From Xiphydria camelus (taxonomy: Eukaryota; Arthropoda; Insecta; Hymenoptera; Xiphydriidae), in assembly GCA_963678675.1 (NCBI GenBank), contig OY783201.1:14903027-14967026 (forward strand): a stretch of DNA of 64,000 nucleotides, given 5' to 3'. The position numbers were made by a program, and so were the translations under genes. The notes beneath the pieces are model-generated. The model had not been told where the DNA came from and did not search any database. It saw only the letters and a list, made by a program, of their open reading frames with translations. Shown here one piece after another: positions 10,880 to 21,409 of the stretch; position 1 is the first letter of the stretch, and each line of letters starts with the position of its first letter.

Positions 10880-11127
10880 AGAAGCCGGTGAAAAAATTTG
10901 GTTATGTTTAAAAATAAAATTTTTGTGAGGAAATCTCGAGGTGTCGAGGTTCTCGGGGAGAACTTTTGGCCCCTACTCTGTATAAGCAAATTAGGCCACA
11001 TCCACCACTATCCTGAGTGGAACACCTTGTATAACCCAAGACCCTTCCTGAAGGGAGGACAGGAATGAGAGATGTTGGGAAGGAGTGAAGAAAAACTGGT
11101 TCACTCCTTCTTTTAACTTCCTTTCCA
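10880..11127. repeat. Duplicated segment, copy 2 (element end plus flank)
   Basis: Second copy of 3235-3462. It contains a mutated terminal repeat of the mariner-type element (AGAACTTTTGGCCCCTACTC in place of AGAACTTTTGGCCCACCTTG), with a short extra tract before it, followed by the same flanking DNA. No left half of the element is present here. Confidence 0.7.
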
Positions 11128-11186
11128 ATACATTATATGGATTTTCTTTGAGGTGGGTCATACGAGGTAGTTTGCTTCATCTTATC

Positions 11187-11376
11187 CTTTTGCAAAATCC
11201 TACTTTATCCACTTTGTACACTGCGTGATGCCACAGTGGTACTCCAGTGGGCACGCACGAACACATCACTGTGATGTTTCTCAAAGTCACCGCGTGGTCC
11301 CACAGTGCCACCACTGTGAAGCCACCTGGCTATCGGGGATACGGTACAAAGTGGATAAAGTAGGATTTTGCAAAAG
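11187..11376. mobile_element. MITE with perfect 33-bp terminal inverted repeats
   Basis: The arm 11187-11219 (CTTTTGCAAAATCCTACTTT and onward to GTAC) is the exact reverse complement of 11344-11376. The 124-bp interior is rich in CACTGTGG/CCACAGTG palindromes. Perfect arms suggest recent origin or activity. A stretch sharing GGCTATCGGGGATA and the CACTGTG motif recurs at about 12365-12456, a partial relative. Confidence 0.7.
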
Positions 11377-11459
11377 GGGAACGCACGCAGTGACTTTACC
11401 GAGGTTTTTCACTGTGTGCCCGTGCAGTGCCGCCGCCTGCCACCCGCCTAGTGGTGTCG

Positions 11460-11579
11460 CTTTTTTTTTATACCCTACCCGCCCTACCCAGATTCGAACC
11501 TACGTTCTTTAGGATACGAGATGCTTCGAAACTGGGAATGTCTTCGCATTCTACCAATGGAGCCACCGACTCTTCAAGC
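11460..11579 (-). mobile_element. Short tRNA-like SINE insertion
   Basis: On the minus strand, TGGCTCCATTGG (11565-11554) resembles a Pol III A box and GGTTCGAATC (11500-11491) is a near-perfect B box. The unit ends in an A-rich tail (the T run at 11460-11469 on the + strand). GGTGTCG flanks both sides (11453-11459 and 11580-11586), a plausible 7-bp target-site duplication. A/B-box spacing is longer than in a functional tRNA and I could not fold a cloverleaf, so SINE rather than tRNA is my reading. Confidence 0.5.
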
Positions 11580-11689
11580 GGTGTCGATCCACTCCGGTCA
11601 TGATATAGAAACCGGACATGACAGTGACTGCTCTGGAAGGTTCTCATTAAATTTTTAAAAATAATTTGATATTTTTCTTTTTCAAAATA

Positions 11690-12228
11690 AATGTCAACAT
11701 AACCACGTAACACAAACAAAGAATTTGTAAATAAAAGTAGTTTTATATTTTCCTGCGGAATCAAAAAGAGAAACCAAAATGCAGTGAAAATCGTCGCTTC
11801 TTGCGTACAATCGTCACATGGTACTATTTGCCCTGCCGGTTTATGTACAGAAGCGTTGCAAACATATGTTGGCATCTTCCTCTGGACCAGCTGCACTTGC
11901 ACGTTACTTCTTTATTGTTGTTTACCAGTAAAATGTTCACTTTAACTTCGTGAGGAGCACTTGTTACATGTGACAGTTGTACGCAAGAAGCGACTATTTT
12001 CACTGCATTTTGGTTTCTCTTTTTGATTCCGCAGGAAAATACACTCTGCTTTCAATACCGCTTCTCCTTCCACTAGCGGCCTTTTTGACTCTCCTAGAAT
12101 TGACAAGATATCTTCGATACCGATATTCAACACTTATGAATTATTGGGTTTATTGCACTTGCACACTTAAAACTACTTTTATTTACAAATACTTTGTTTA
12201 TGTTACGTGGTTATATGTTGACATTCGG
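11690..12228. repeat. Inverted pair of about 140-bp repeats with an insertion in one arm
   Basis: The arm at 11690-11832 is repeated in reverse at about 11966-12228 (shared GTACGCAAGAAGCGAC, TTTTGATTCCGCAGGAAAAT, TTACGTGGTTAT). The right arm carries about 125 extra bases between GAAAATA and AAAACTACTT. Open frames crossing it (minus 11468-11902; plus 11977-12318) are probably chance products. Confidence 0.6.
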
Positions 12229-13772
12229 TCCGTAACGATGGCCATCTTAGGAAGAACGAAACGCCACCATACGGCGGTGTCTGACGCGAATAAAAATTCC
12301 GTAAGCGTAAGCGAATAGACCAATCAGGGTCAAGTATTCCGTTGTGGCAAAAATTCGCACTCCGGATCCTCACTGTGGCATCACAGTAACGTCACTCATT
12401 GTCAGTGACGCCACCGCGTAACGCTTGGGTGAAAGTCACGCTTGGCTATCGGGGATATTGAAGAACGATCGGCATACGTGTATCGTAGGAACTAAGGGTC
12501 GGAATATGCTCTAAAAAGTGTCGTAAATTCAGAATTTTTTTAATGATCATATCATGTATGCCCTTTTGAAATTCAACAGTTTTTGGCATAAAATGCACAG
12601 TTACCAAAGGGCATACGATTCTCGCGGGTCTAACTAATTCTACACCTTTATACATAACTGTGTATCAAATTTATGAGTGCTTTAGTGGCAATTATACAAT
12701 AGTATTACGTATAGGTACCCTTAAAATATATCTTCCATCGCTATGAGATATGTACATATATCGTATATATCAACGGTATACGGTTCATAAAGGTCCTACC
12801 CGGTGGCATACATGAAAAAAGAGTGTAAAATTTTAGATCAATTTGCAACGATAGTTTTACGCATGCCATTATGATTTTTGTTAAATATTTATGTAATTAT
12901 ACAAATTTCTCGAACGGCATACGATTCGATTGAAACAAAATGGTTTTTATGTGACAAAAGAATCGCGCGAATCATCAGATCAATTTGCGACGATAGTTTT
13001 ACGTATGTCAGTATGATTTTTGTTAAATATTCATATAAATATAAAAGATTTTCGTACGGCATACGAATCCGTTGGGGCCAACATACGTAATGTATGATTG
13101 AAAAATTTGCGAAAAAAAATTCGAATTTTTACTCTACAAAAAGAATAGTATTTATTTACAATTACTTCCATTACTAACGATAATACAATTTACTACATGT
13201 GATATATGTACATATAAATCGAAATTACATCAAATTAAAGGTACTGACATAGAAGCTTCGTTTCAATCTTCATCGCTTTCATGATTTATTGTTGGTTGAA
13301 CATTTCCTCTGTGGAATAGTTTGCTAAATGTTTCTGCACGCGCATGTGTAATCGTAAGATCCCGGAATAACCGATAGAATCAGTTAGAATTGTATTCAAT
13401 AGATTCATTAAATTATAGATTCAATAGATTAAATTCAGATAGAAACAGATAGAATTATATTCAATAAAACAGCGATATTCTTTACGGTTTACATGTCGTG
13501 ATTGAACTTGAAATTTTGAAATGCTTGAATTGTCTTTCAAGTAATGAATATTAATCGTATTGTCATCATGTATCATCTCTGCTAAATAATAAATGGCTCG
13601 AGAATATTAATAAGTACCTGTAAACAATATTTTCAAGTGTTTTTCAGTTATTTCGGGAAAATCTCACAAATTAGATGAAGTTATTTGTTGAAACGGTACT
13701 TTTCTGCGCTTCCAACCATCTTTCTCGACTTAAACACTAAGAGTATCGTTTAAATTACGTCTCGATTTCATA

Positions 13773-14130
13773 TAATCCAGGGTTTCTTCAGATAATTCAA
13801 CGTCGTTATTATGGTCTTTGAAAGTATTTTATTGTCAAATTTTGTATCTAAAAGTTTCAACTTTTGTTTGATAATCCCATGTATAGCTTGTACTGCCCAA
13901 AGAATTTTAGTGACATATCGAGAGTGATTTGATTCTTCACACTTGCTCTTTTAAATATTCTATAACATCCCGAAAGCCTCTATCACAAGGACTAATTTAT
14001 CTCCTCTACGAAGCAATTTTCTCAATTCCGGCGAAGAATGTATAATATCATGCAGAATCTTTGCATCATTGACATTTGCCAAATAAGGACCTAACATATC
14101 GACAATATAATCATTTATCATGCAAATTGT
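13773..14130 (-). pseudogene. DDE_Tnp_4-like transposase remnant of the foldback element
   Basis: Minus-strand translation reads YIVDMLGPYLANVNDAKIL then KLLRRGDKLV, and after a one-base frameshift RGFRDVIEYLKEQV, then ESNHSRYVTKILWAVQAIHG and IIKQKLKLLD. This order (Gly-Pro...Asn-Asp-Ala, Asp-Arg-Gly-Phe-Arg-Asp-Val, Trp-Ala-Val-x-Ala-x-His-Gly) is characteristic of DDE superfamily endonucleases of the ISL2EU/PIF-related type. The Asp before RGFRD is lost at the frameshift and the acidic residue expected in WAVEA is Gln. The N-terminus is missing, cut near the hairpin element at 14152. Dead. Confidence 0.7.
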
Positions 14131-14151
14131 AAATGGCTTGCATAAGAGTCG

Positions 14152-14363
14152 ATATAGACGTCCGCTTAACGTGCGACGGAATATCTCGTTTATATATATC
14201 AGGGATAGAAAGTCGCTACCCCCGCCGCCGTCGATGCAATACAACGAGTATGCGAGTCGATGCGAGTCGATACAACAGTAACTGCAAGACGGCGGAGGTA
14301 GCGACTTTCTATCCCTAATATATAAGCCAGATATTCCGTCGCACGTTAAGTGGACGTCTATAT
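14152..14363. repeat. Hairpin MITE inside the foldback element
   Basis: Arm 14152-14220 (ATATAGACGTCCGCTTAACG and onward to AAGTCGCTACC) pairs with 14297-14363. Arms are about 67 bp with few mismatches; the loop contains GAGTCGAT repeats. It sits at the 5' edge of the transposase remnant and probably truncated it. Confidence 0.65.
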
Positions 14364-14465
14364 GTATCTGTTCTTATCGTTCATTATCATCGCGATCTAA
14401 GTAAAGCGCTAATGTAGATTTAATGCCGTCATTGGTCGCAATGATGAGTTATTCTGGGATCTTAA

Positions 14466-14680
14466 CCCTTCTGAGGTCGCGCGATGAGCGTGGCCCCCCT
14501 TTTTTTCTTTAAATCGTCATAATTGCTTAACTATTTCGATTTGAACGATCACCCGCTACGTATTCCTTCATTGAAGTGTCGTGAATACGATGATTATAAT
14601 ATGATAGCTCTGCATTCATTAGAAAAATTGAAAAAAATATATTAATGAAGCGTAGGTGAAAAAGCGCGACCTTAGAAGGG
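14466..14680. mobile_element. TTAA-flanked MITE (CCCTTCTGAGGTCGCGC ends)
   Basis: Terminal inverted repeats CCCTTCTGAGGTCGCGC and GCGCGACCTTAGAAGGG bound 215 bp, with TTAA at 14462-14465 and 14681-14684. Exact TTAA duplication is the piggyBac hallmark. An inverted related site at about 13352-13375 (GGGATCTTACGATT on the minus strand) lacks the insert. Confidence 0.75.
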
Positions 14681-15377
14681 TTAATCGTGACTTTAGATTA
14701 GCGCTTTATTAATTTCAATTTCAGTTGGATTCCGAAGTAAATATAACTGCTATAACAAAGAAAAAGTATGATTTCGATTTCCATAGTTCAATAACGTGGT
14801 GGAAAATAATTATAATTACCGAGCCTCATATATGGCGAGCCCTAGCTGTTCACAATAAGATTTTGACAGTTTGCCCCAACGGATTCGTATACCTCTTTTA
14901 TATTTATATGAATATTTAACAAAAATCATAATGGCATACGTAAAACTATCGTTGCAAATTGACCTGATAATTCGCGAGATTCTCTTGTCAGATAAGAACT
15001 ATTTTGTTCCAACCGAATCGTATGCCGTTCGAGAAATTTGTATAATTACATAAATAGTAAACAAAAATGACAATGGCATACGTAAAACTATCATTGCAAA
15101 TGAATCGAAAATTTTGCTCACTCCTAAATCAGTTTTTTAAGGGTTTGTCCCACGAAAACCGTATGCCCTTTTTCCAATTAACAATTCGCGATGTGCTGGT
15201 CAATTTGCAACCTTAGTAGAATTTGATACTATAATTGCAAGTACCCATAAATTTAATACGCAGTTATAAAGGTGTAGAATTAGTTAAACCCGCGAGAACC
15301 GTATGTCCTTTGGTAACTGTGCATTTTATGCCAAAAACTGTTGAATCTCAAAAGGGCATACGTGATATGATCATTAA

Positions 15378-16595
15378 CCCTTAGCGGCCCACCTCAGCCA
15401 GGCCATATAGCGGCCACATGGGGTAACTCATTACACCACGCTGAAAAACCTAGTTGTACAAGACACATGGGTGTTTTAAGACTTCTAACCGATTGTTTCA
15501 TGTTTGTTGAAGAGTTCTTCAACATTTCTAATGATTTTTATCGGTCAATTTATAAATGGCGTTCTAAAAACTGGTCATATATGTGAAAATTCAGCAAAAA
15601 TGGCTTTTTTCAGAAAAAAATTCATTACTCCGCCATTTTTTAATATTAAGGGCTAAACTTTTAGGATTGTACGCACAACATATACCACTAACATAAAAAA
15701 AATAACAGTATCCGCCGATCAGTCAAACAGTATATATTTATTTTGGGAAATTACTGGAGGGAAAAATGAAAAAAATTACAAATCATAAAATTTGCCTTTT
15801 TTGTGTTTTATGCGATAATGTGTATTTATACATAAAATAATATGTTCGAAAAAATATAGATATCATGCCTTTGAATGAATACGCGCGCGCCCCACGTGTA
15901 CACGAATATTATTGTATTCGTTCATTCGAAAGAGAAAGTATACATTCTTACGCGGGAATAGATGACAAAAAAGCCAATACGCAGTAATCAAATGAAAAAA
16001 AATCTATTTTACTTCTCACATGTAGACGCGGAACTTTTTAGTCAAAAAATTGTTTGAAAAGTATCTTGTTAATTTTTTTATTTATGGGCATTTGAGACAT
16101 AAAAATTGTTCATATATATGAAACTAAGTTTATACATCGTATTTTCATAACCTAGAACCCATGTATTATCCTACAATGAATGTACACTAGATTTATTCAA
16201 TAAACAATATCATATAAAAATGAAACTGAATTATTTTACATGAACAGACCAGATTCCATAACTAGGATTGAGAAAAATTTTTTTTTACTAGAATATCAAA
16301 AACACCTTTATTTTGTCTATTGACACCACAAACAAGTCGATTTGAAAAAAAAAAAAATATCTGTGCCGAGCAACGGTTGCGGCCACACTGGGGTAACTAG
16401 TTACCCCACGCCGAGAAAACGAACGCTCAAAGCGTTGCCACGCATTTTTTCGGCTTCCTATGTAATGGAATCACATCTCACACTTGTCTACTACCGGCAG
16501 ATCTCGTTCCTTATATCCATTTCAAAGGTTTTAGATCTCTAATTCCACTTTTTCTGAGCCTGGGGTAACTAGTTACCCCGTGTGGCCGCTAAGGG
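15378..16595. mobile_element. 1.2-kb TTAA-flanked non-autonomous element with GGGGTAAC palindromes
   Basis: Ends CCCTTAGCGGCC and GGCCGCTAAGGG are flanked by TTAA (15374-15377, 16596-16599). Subterminal palindromes GGGGTAACTAGTTACCCC occur near 16390 and 16562, with a diverged one (GGGGTAACTCATTACACC) near 15420. No transposase; the open frame 16342-16542 spans the palindrome and is not credible. The opposite arm of the host foldback element shows the uninserted site at 12540-12543, proving a precise TTAA insertion. Confidence 0.85.
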
Positions 16596-16679
16596 TTAAA
16601 AAAATTCTGAATTTACGACACTTTTTAGAGCATATGCCGACCCTTAGTTCCGATACGATACACGTATGCCGATCGTTCT

Positions 16680-17117
16680 ACATTATATATTTTTCTATGA
16701 AATATCGTTTGATATGCTCGGCATACGTCATTGCATATATCATTGCATGATGCGATTTTTTTTTTGCAATAAGTAATTAACTTTTCCAACACAAGTTCCA
16801 CGGGGACCTGCTAATTTTACTTGGTCGTTTATCAGCATATGCATTATTACCGAAATCTCAGAGGGCATACATGATACTATCATTACACTTTTTGACAGCA
16901 GACCAACGGTCTATATAACGATTTCAATTAAATTCTAAAGAAGATTCAGTAGAGAAACCACCGAATATCAATTCTCAAGAGTACCTAGAGATGGTTTAGA
17001 GATTTTTGCTAAATTTCACTCTATAATAACGCTTTGACGTGGTGCTGGAAATTGTGATTTAGAGATGAATTTTCTAACATTAATATCTACTCAAAAACTA
17101 GTGTCAAGAACTTACCA
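16680..17117. other. Intergenic, no gene recognised
   Basis: AT-rich. It carries two further GGCATAC motifs (about 16722 and 16864) related to the neighbouring foldback arms; otherwise nothing recognisable. Confidence 0.4.
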
Positions 17118-18072
17118 CCCTGACAGAAAAAAATTGTCCAGTAAATTATGGAAAAGTTCCTTGAATTAACGCCAAAAATTTAAGACAGAGTGCATTGATT
17201 CTATGGGAGAGTATGGAATTTGAGACACTTTTTTAGTTTTACATAATTATAAGTAGATTTGTATGGTTTTCGAATGACGAAGAAATAGGTTCTACGTTAC
17301 GTAAACTGTGATAAATTAAGGAAATACGTAGATTATTTGAAATATTAATCAATGTAGAATATTGTGAAATTCAATATGGATTAATATTTCAAATAGCGTA
17401 CATATTGCCGTCAATTAGCACAGTTCTCATTAATTTCATTAATTCAGTGTTTGTACAAAATACATGAAACAATGAGACATAAGGAAAAACTACCTTCTCT
17501 TTCTAGACTCAATCTACCTACGCCATAGACTAACGTAAAATTCTTTACATTAATGATAAATTATGGAAAATGATATCGTTTCAATAAAGAAATGGAAGTT
17601 ACATCTGGATATGTGTAGAAAATGTTTCTATTTATTGAAACTATGTGAAACCATATAAAAGAGAGAGAGAGCATACATATTTTATTCTCCAATAGTTATG
17701 ATGATATTCTGTATAAAATGTAAGCGCTCTACATTCTATAAAGTGCGCAATCTTCTGATGTGGCTTTATAAAATGTAGCACTCTAGAGAGCTTACAGTTT
17801 TGTACAAAATAGCGCCATTTATTGTAGATATCCATAGGAATTTATACATTTCATGGGAAAATACGTCAAATAACGGCACTCTTTAGGGAATCGATAATTT
17901 TATGTATACCTATAGACGTATACCTATATTGAATGTCATCACTTAAAATTTGTACGGAAATCTATGGAATTTTATCAATGACACTGGTTTTCCACACTTT
18001 TCGATCACCAATAACAAGACATAGAAATTTGAAATTTTGCATAGTTTACCCTACAATTTCTTTCCTTCAAGG
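17118..18072. repeat. Dispersed inverted-repeat element, family A copy 1
   Basis: Begins CCCTGACAGAAAAAAATTGT and ends with the inverse motif GTTTACCCTACAATTT. Sequence throughout (for example ATAGGTTCTACGTTACGTAA, GATATCCATAGGAATTTATA) matches 48479-49310 and 51662-52942. No coding capacity beyond chance frames. Non-autonomous DNA element family with at least three copies here. Confidence 0.7.
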
Positions 18073-18689
18073 TAGATCAAGACATCATTGAAAACAATTG
18101 TAAAAAAGTGCCACCCTTACTTGGTCTATTATTAAACAATTAGTGCTTGCCAATGTACATTAATGCCAATTAAAATATATAAACTTATTCAGCTCGCGAA
18201 GACTCATTAAAAAAAGAAATTGCAAATAATCAATCACATCAATCCTAAACAGACCGCAAGAAAAATACTAAAACATTACATAAGCTAACCTTACCATAAA
18301 CAATAGCCATATTAATTTTCGTAACAAACTTCGGGTCCAGCATACTGAAAATCGGCCAATTCTTCAAATCCACGCGAGACATTCTCGTGCGTGCAATAAT
18401 TCCTCACCAATTTCCTTATTAAAAACACCACCGACGTATTTCGTCCTCCCCTGGCACACATGTAAACATAAACCGATTCAAGGCGATCATCCACGAAGCG
18501 GAGGCTCGCAGTTGCACAATAAAGAGCAAAGCCAGTGCAGCCAATCGTATTCAAGCGTTGTGCTGTGACGCGCCAATAGCACGAGAGCATCGACTCGTGT
18601 CGCGAAAAAACAAGGCACTCATCTCGTGTTTTTATTGCGTGGCAGGCTTGAATCAGCCGTGCGGCCTTTCATAACCACCGGCGATGGAA

Positions 18690-18848
18690 AGGATATTTAA
18701 ACGCCAGTGTCAAGTGACGACGGCCGAGTTAAGTGGATGTGTTTTCTTCCGACGGTCTACTCGCCAATTAATCACCGATCGTCGTTGAGGCGGTGGATGG
18801 ATCGTATTTTTATTGAGACTCGTTTGCGTTCGGACAACTTTTTTTAGG
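18690..18848 (+). promoter_or_regulatory. Candidate promoter and untranslated first exon
   Basis: A CpG-richer island (about 18310-18860) contains GGATATTTAAACGCC, a TATA-like tract, and about 150 bp later AGG|GTGAGTACC at 18849, a near-consensus 5' splice site. There is no long open frame on the plus strand. This looks like a noncoding first exon of a + strand gene. The only + strand gene downstream is the ABCC4 gene, whose first coding exon has a good acceptor at 38970-38971, but a 20-kb first intron full of transposons is only a possibility. Confidence 0.35.
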
Positions 18849-19793
18849 GTGAGTACCTCGCGCATTTGATTACTTTAGAGCAGATAATTAACTTTGCTTC
18901 TCGCTGTCGTTCCTCCGCGGAATATTGTGTGATATTGAGAGAGGATTCGCGGGGGAATACGTTTATGCGGCACAGATTTTTCATCGAACGTCAATCTATC
19001 GCGTCTACGTTTGACAAGGAGGAATATTAGAAGTTTAATTTATATATATAGGTACTTGTGGTCCGGCGTACGTTACAACGGTTGAGAGGTATTATGTAAT
19101 TTCGGTCTTGTAGCGCGATTTTTCGCGGACCTCAAAGTATTCTGTGTGTGTTGCTGTGATATTTCTATCCTAGTTTTTTAAGTTTACATTGATCTTTCGC
19201 GATCTAAATATTTCCATTTAAGTTGTAAAGTCAACCACGTGCTTTTCAGCGTATGTTGTTGACACGATAACGATTTTGTTTAAATAATATCAGGATATTT
19301 CTCAGCATGTCGTATTTTAAACATGTGTAGTTTCAAGGAGTAGGAAATTGCATCGATATTTTAAAGCGTTATTTACAGAAATATCAAGCTGCTACATTCC
19401 GAGCCACTTATCTGAATGTTATATCACCATAAAAGTGAAGGCGATATCGGATGTACTTATCAGTATTGCTTTCGATGGGAGTTACCTTGATTTACGATTT
19501 ATCTATGATTGTCATTACTGCACGGATCGATAAAATGGCATATATCGGAATTGTTTAGAAAAGGGAAGTGATTTTCTGTATTTTACACCTTAGCGAAGAA
19601 AAACACTTGAAGCACGAATGATGTCCTTGATGAGTAATCCCTTAGATAATAGAAGAAAGATATAGTCTGCGATATGGGAAAGTATTATTATCATTAGTTT
19701 CGAGAAGAATATTATTTGTTAGTGGAATGTCCCAGAGTTTTCTGCGAGATCTTAATAGAAAATGTGGACCTAGTAGGTACTTTCCCTATTGAA
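18849..19793. other. Intergenic or intronic, no gene recognised
   Basis: AT-rich, unique-looking sequence following the candidate splice donor. A 61-codon open frame at 19348-19533 has no recognisable features. Confidence 0.4.
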
Positions 19794-20987
19794 AAAGGAT
19801 CATAGACGTTCATAGATCTCATAAAAAACTTGTAAGAATCCCATAGAATCTGCTTGAGAATTTGATGTCCTTTTTACACAGCAATTCTGGATACCCACTG
19901 GTAAAAATCTGGACGGAATCAAAGAGAATCCTCGATAAAAATTTCTGATAGAAAACTGTCGAAAAGTGTAGAAAAGATTCAAAAATACCAGAGTTAGAAG
20001 TTCTATCGTTTCTTATAATTTTCACATTGAATGCTATAAAAAACGATAAGATCGACATAAGATCTGTATAAGTTTATATATCATTTAATATAAAAATGAT
20101 AAAAAAACAATTGATTTCATGCCCTATGATATTTTAAAATCATTTTCGCGATATGTTCTATCGTTTACTATCGAAAATCTTTAGTAGAGATGTATTGAGT
20201 TTTATGTGTAGGGTCAATGGAGGTAAATATGAGACACTTTTTCAAACTTTCCAATGTGACACCCACATTTCTGTAGCTAATAATAAGCTAATTTTAAATA
20301 TAAATAGCCTACATGTTGCTAAATATACCATTTGTGTATAGAAACGCTAGCTGGCTTTCTGATATTAAAAAAATAAATAAAAACTGTGTCTCATTTTTGC
20401 CTTTACTAATAGGCAAAAATAAGACAGGCTGAAGGCAAAAGTAAGACAACGTAGTATTTGGTGTATTTTAACTGTTTTAGATCGTTAGGGCAATAGTAAG
20501 ACAGTGCATTCAAAATAGGAGACACTTTTTTTACTGAAAGGTATTTAAGGTAAAATATTATTTTTATATTTTATTTAAATGATCTTAAAATTAAACAATG
20601 AGATAGAAGGGGCTTTAATTAGATTCAAGAAAAGGTTAGAATTAAATTTATTGAAGAACTGTCTCATTTTTGCCCAACTTTTTCAGTGTCTCATTATTAC
20701 CTCCATTGACTCTATCTGTTAAAACAAATAAAATCATAAGGTTCTATTAGTAATTGCAACATCATGTACCGGACTTTATCACCTTTATGGGATTTTACTT
20801 GTGTTTACGGGTACATATAAAATTCCGTATAAATCGCTATTTATCATCTCAGATACACATAAAATCCAATGAATACCTATTCATCCTTCTCAAACTTTTC
20901 TAGTGGATATTTAGAATTACTGTGACGAAAGCGCATCAAACTCCAATAGAAATAGTCTATCGGAATCTATGAGATCTTTTCAATAGG
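19794..20987. mobile_element. CCCTATTGAAAA-family MITE with nested insertion, copy 1
   Basis: Left end CCCTATTGAAAAAGGATCATAG and right end GATCTTTTCAATAGG are inverted; internal arms (AATCCCATAGAATCTGC, TACACAGCAATTCTGGATA) pair with the right half. The same family recurs at 41194-41651 and 42111-42555, which lack the middle 600 bp. The extra sequence includes the nested element 20213-20710. Confidence 0.7.
20213..20710. mobile_element. Nested MITE with GTCAATGGAGGTAA ends
   Basis: Inverted ends GTCAATGGAGGTAAATATGA and, from the other side, GTCAATGGAGGTAATAATGA, continuing through GAGACAC. The interior repeats GTAAGACA/TGTCTCATTTTTGCC motifs in both orientations. It lies within the CCCTATTGAAAA element, so it inserted later. 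Confidence 0.7.
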
Positions 20988-20998
20988 TTTGATACATA

Positions 20999-21337
20999 CA
21001 GGGTGTAACAAAATAAGTGTAAAACCTTTCAGGGGGTGATTCCTCATCGAAAAAGGGTAGGGTCTTTCATATAAAGAAACTTCATTTGAGCATCCCTTGT
21101 TAAGATACAGCCCCTTAAAGAGGGTACATAAAATTTGTTTTACAATTTTTTTCACAAACACTAAAAAAGTTACAAAATTGAAATTAACGTGACATTTTCT
21201 ACTATCAAAAAGACACTTAGCCAGTAATTTATTTGGTTTACCCCATGATTGTAAGTTTCTTTATATGAAAGACCCTATCCCTTTTTCGATGAGGAATCAC
21301 CCCCTGAAATGTTTTACACTTATTTTGTTACACCCTG
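20999..21337. mobile_element. TA-flanked MITE with CAGGGTGTAACA ends
   Basis: About 90-bp terminal inverted repeats start CAGGGTGTAACAAAATAAGT and include AAAAAGGGTAGGGTCTTTCA, repeated in reverse up to 21337. TA dinucleotides flank both ends. It inserted immediately beside the right end of the preceding element. Confidence 0.75.
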
Positions 21338-21409
21338 TATATTTATGATATCAGGTAGATCTAAAGCGACTACCAAGCTTCACAGATACATATGTCCTCA
21401 CAGTTTCTA

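Larger units (their letters stand above)
12462..16679. mobile_element. 4.2-kb foldback DNA transposon with GGCATACG arms
   Basis: Outer ends AGAACGATCGGCATACGTG (12462) and CACGTATGCCGATCGTTCT (to 16679) are inverted. Arms about 620 bp long (left 12462-13077; right 14872-16679 minus an insert) consist of degenerate repeats carrying GGCATACG or its complement roughly every 100-150 bp. The core holds a decayed minus-strand DDE transposase. Nested inside are a hairpin MITE (14152-14363) and two TTAA-flanked elements (14466-14680; 15378-16595). GGCATAC motifs continue beyond the right end to about 16880, so the true end may be further out. Confidence 0.75.

Noticed and set aside
11468..11902. 144-codon minus-strand frame with a hydrophobic stretch
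   Set aside because: Its 3' third is the SINE-like insertion and the rest is one arm of an inverted repeat; not a conserved protein that I recognise.
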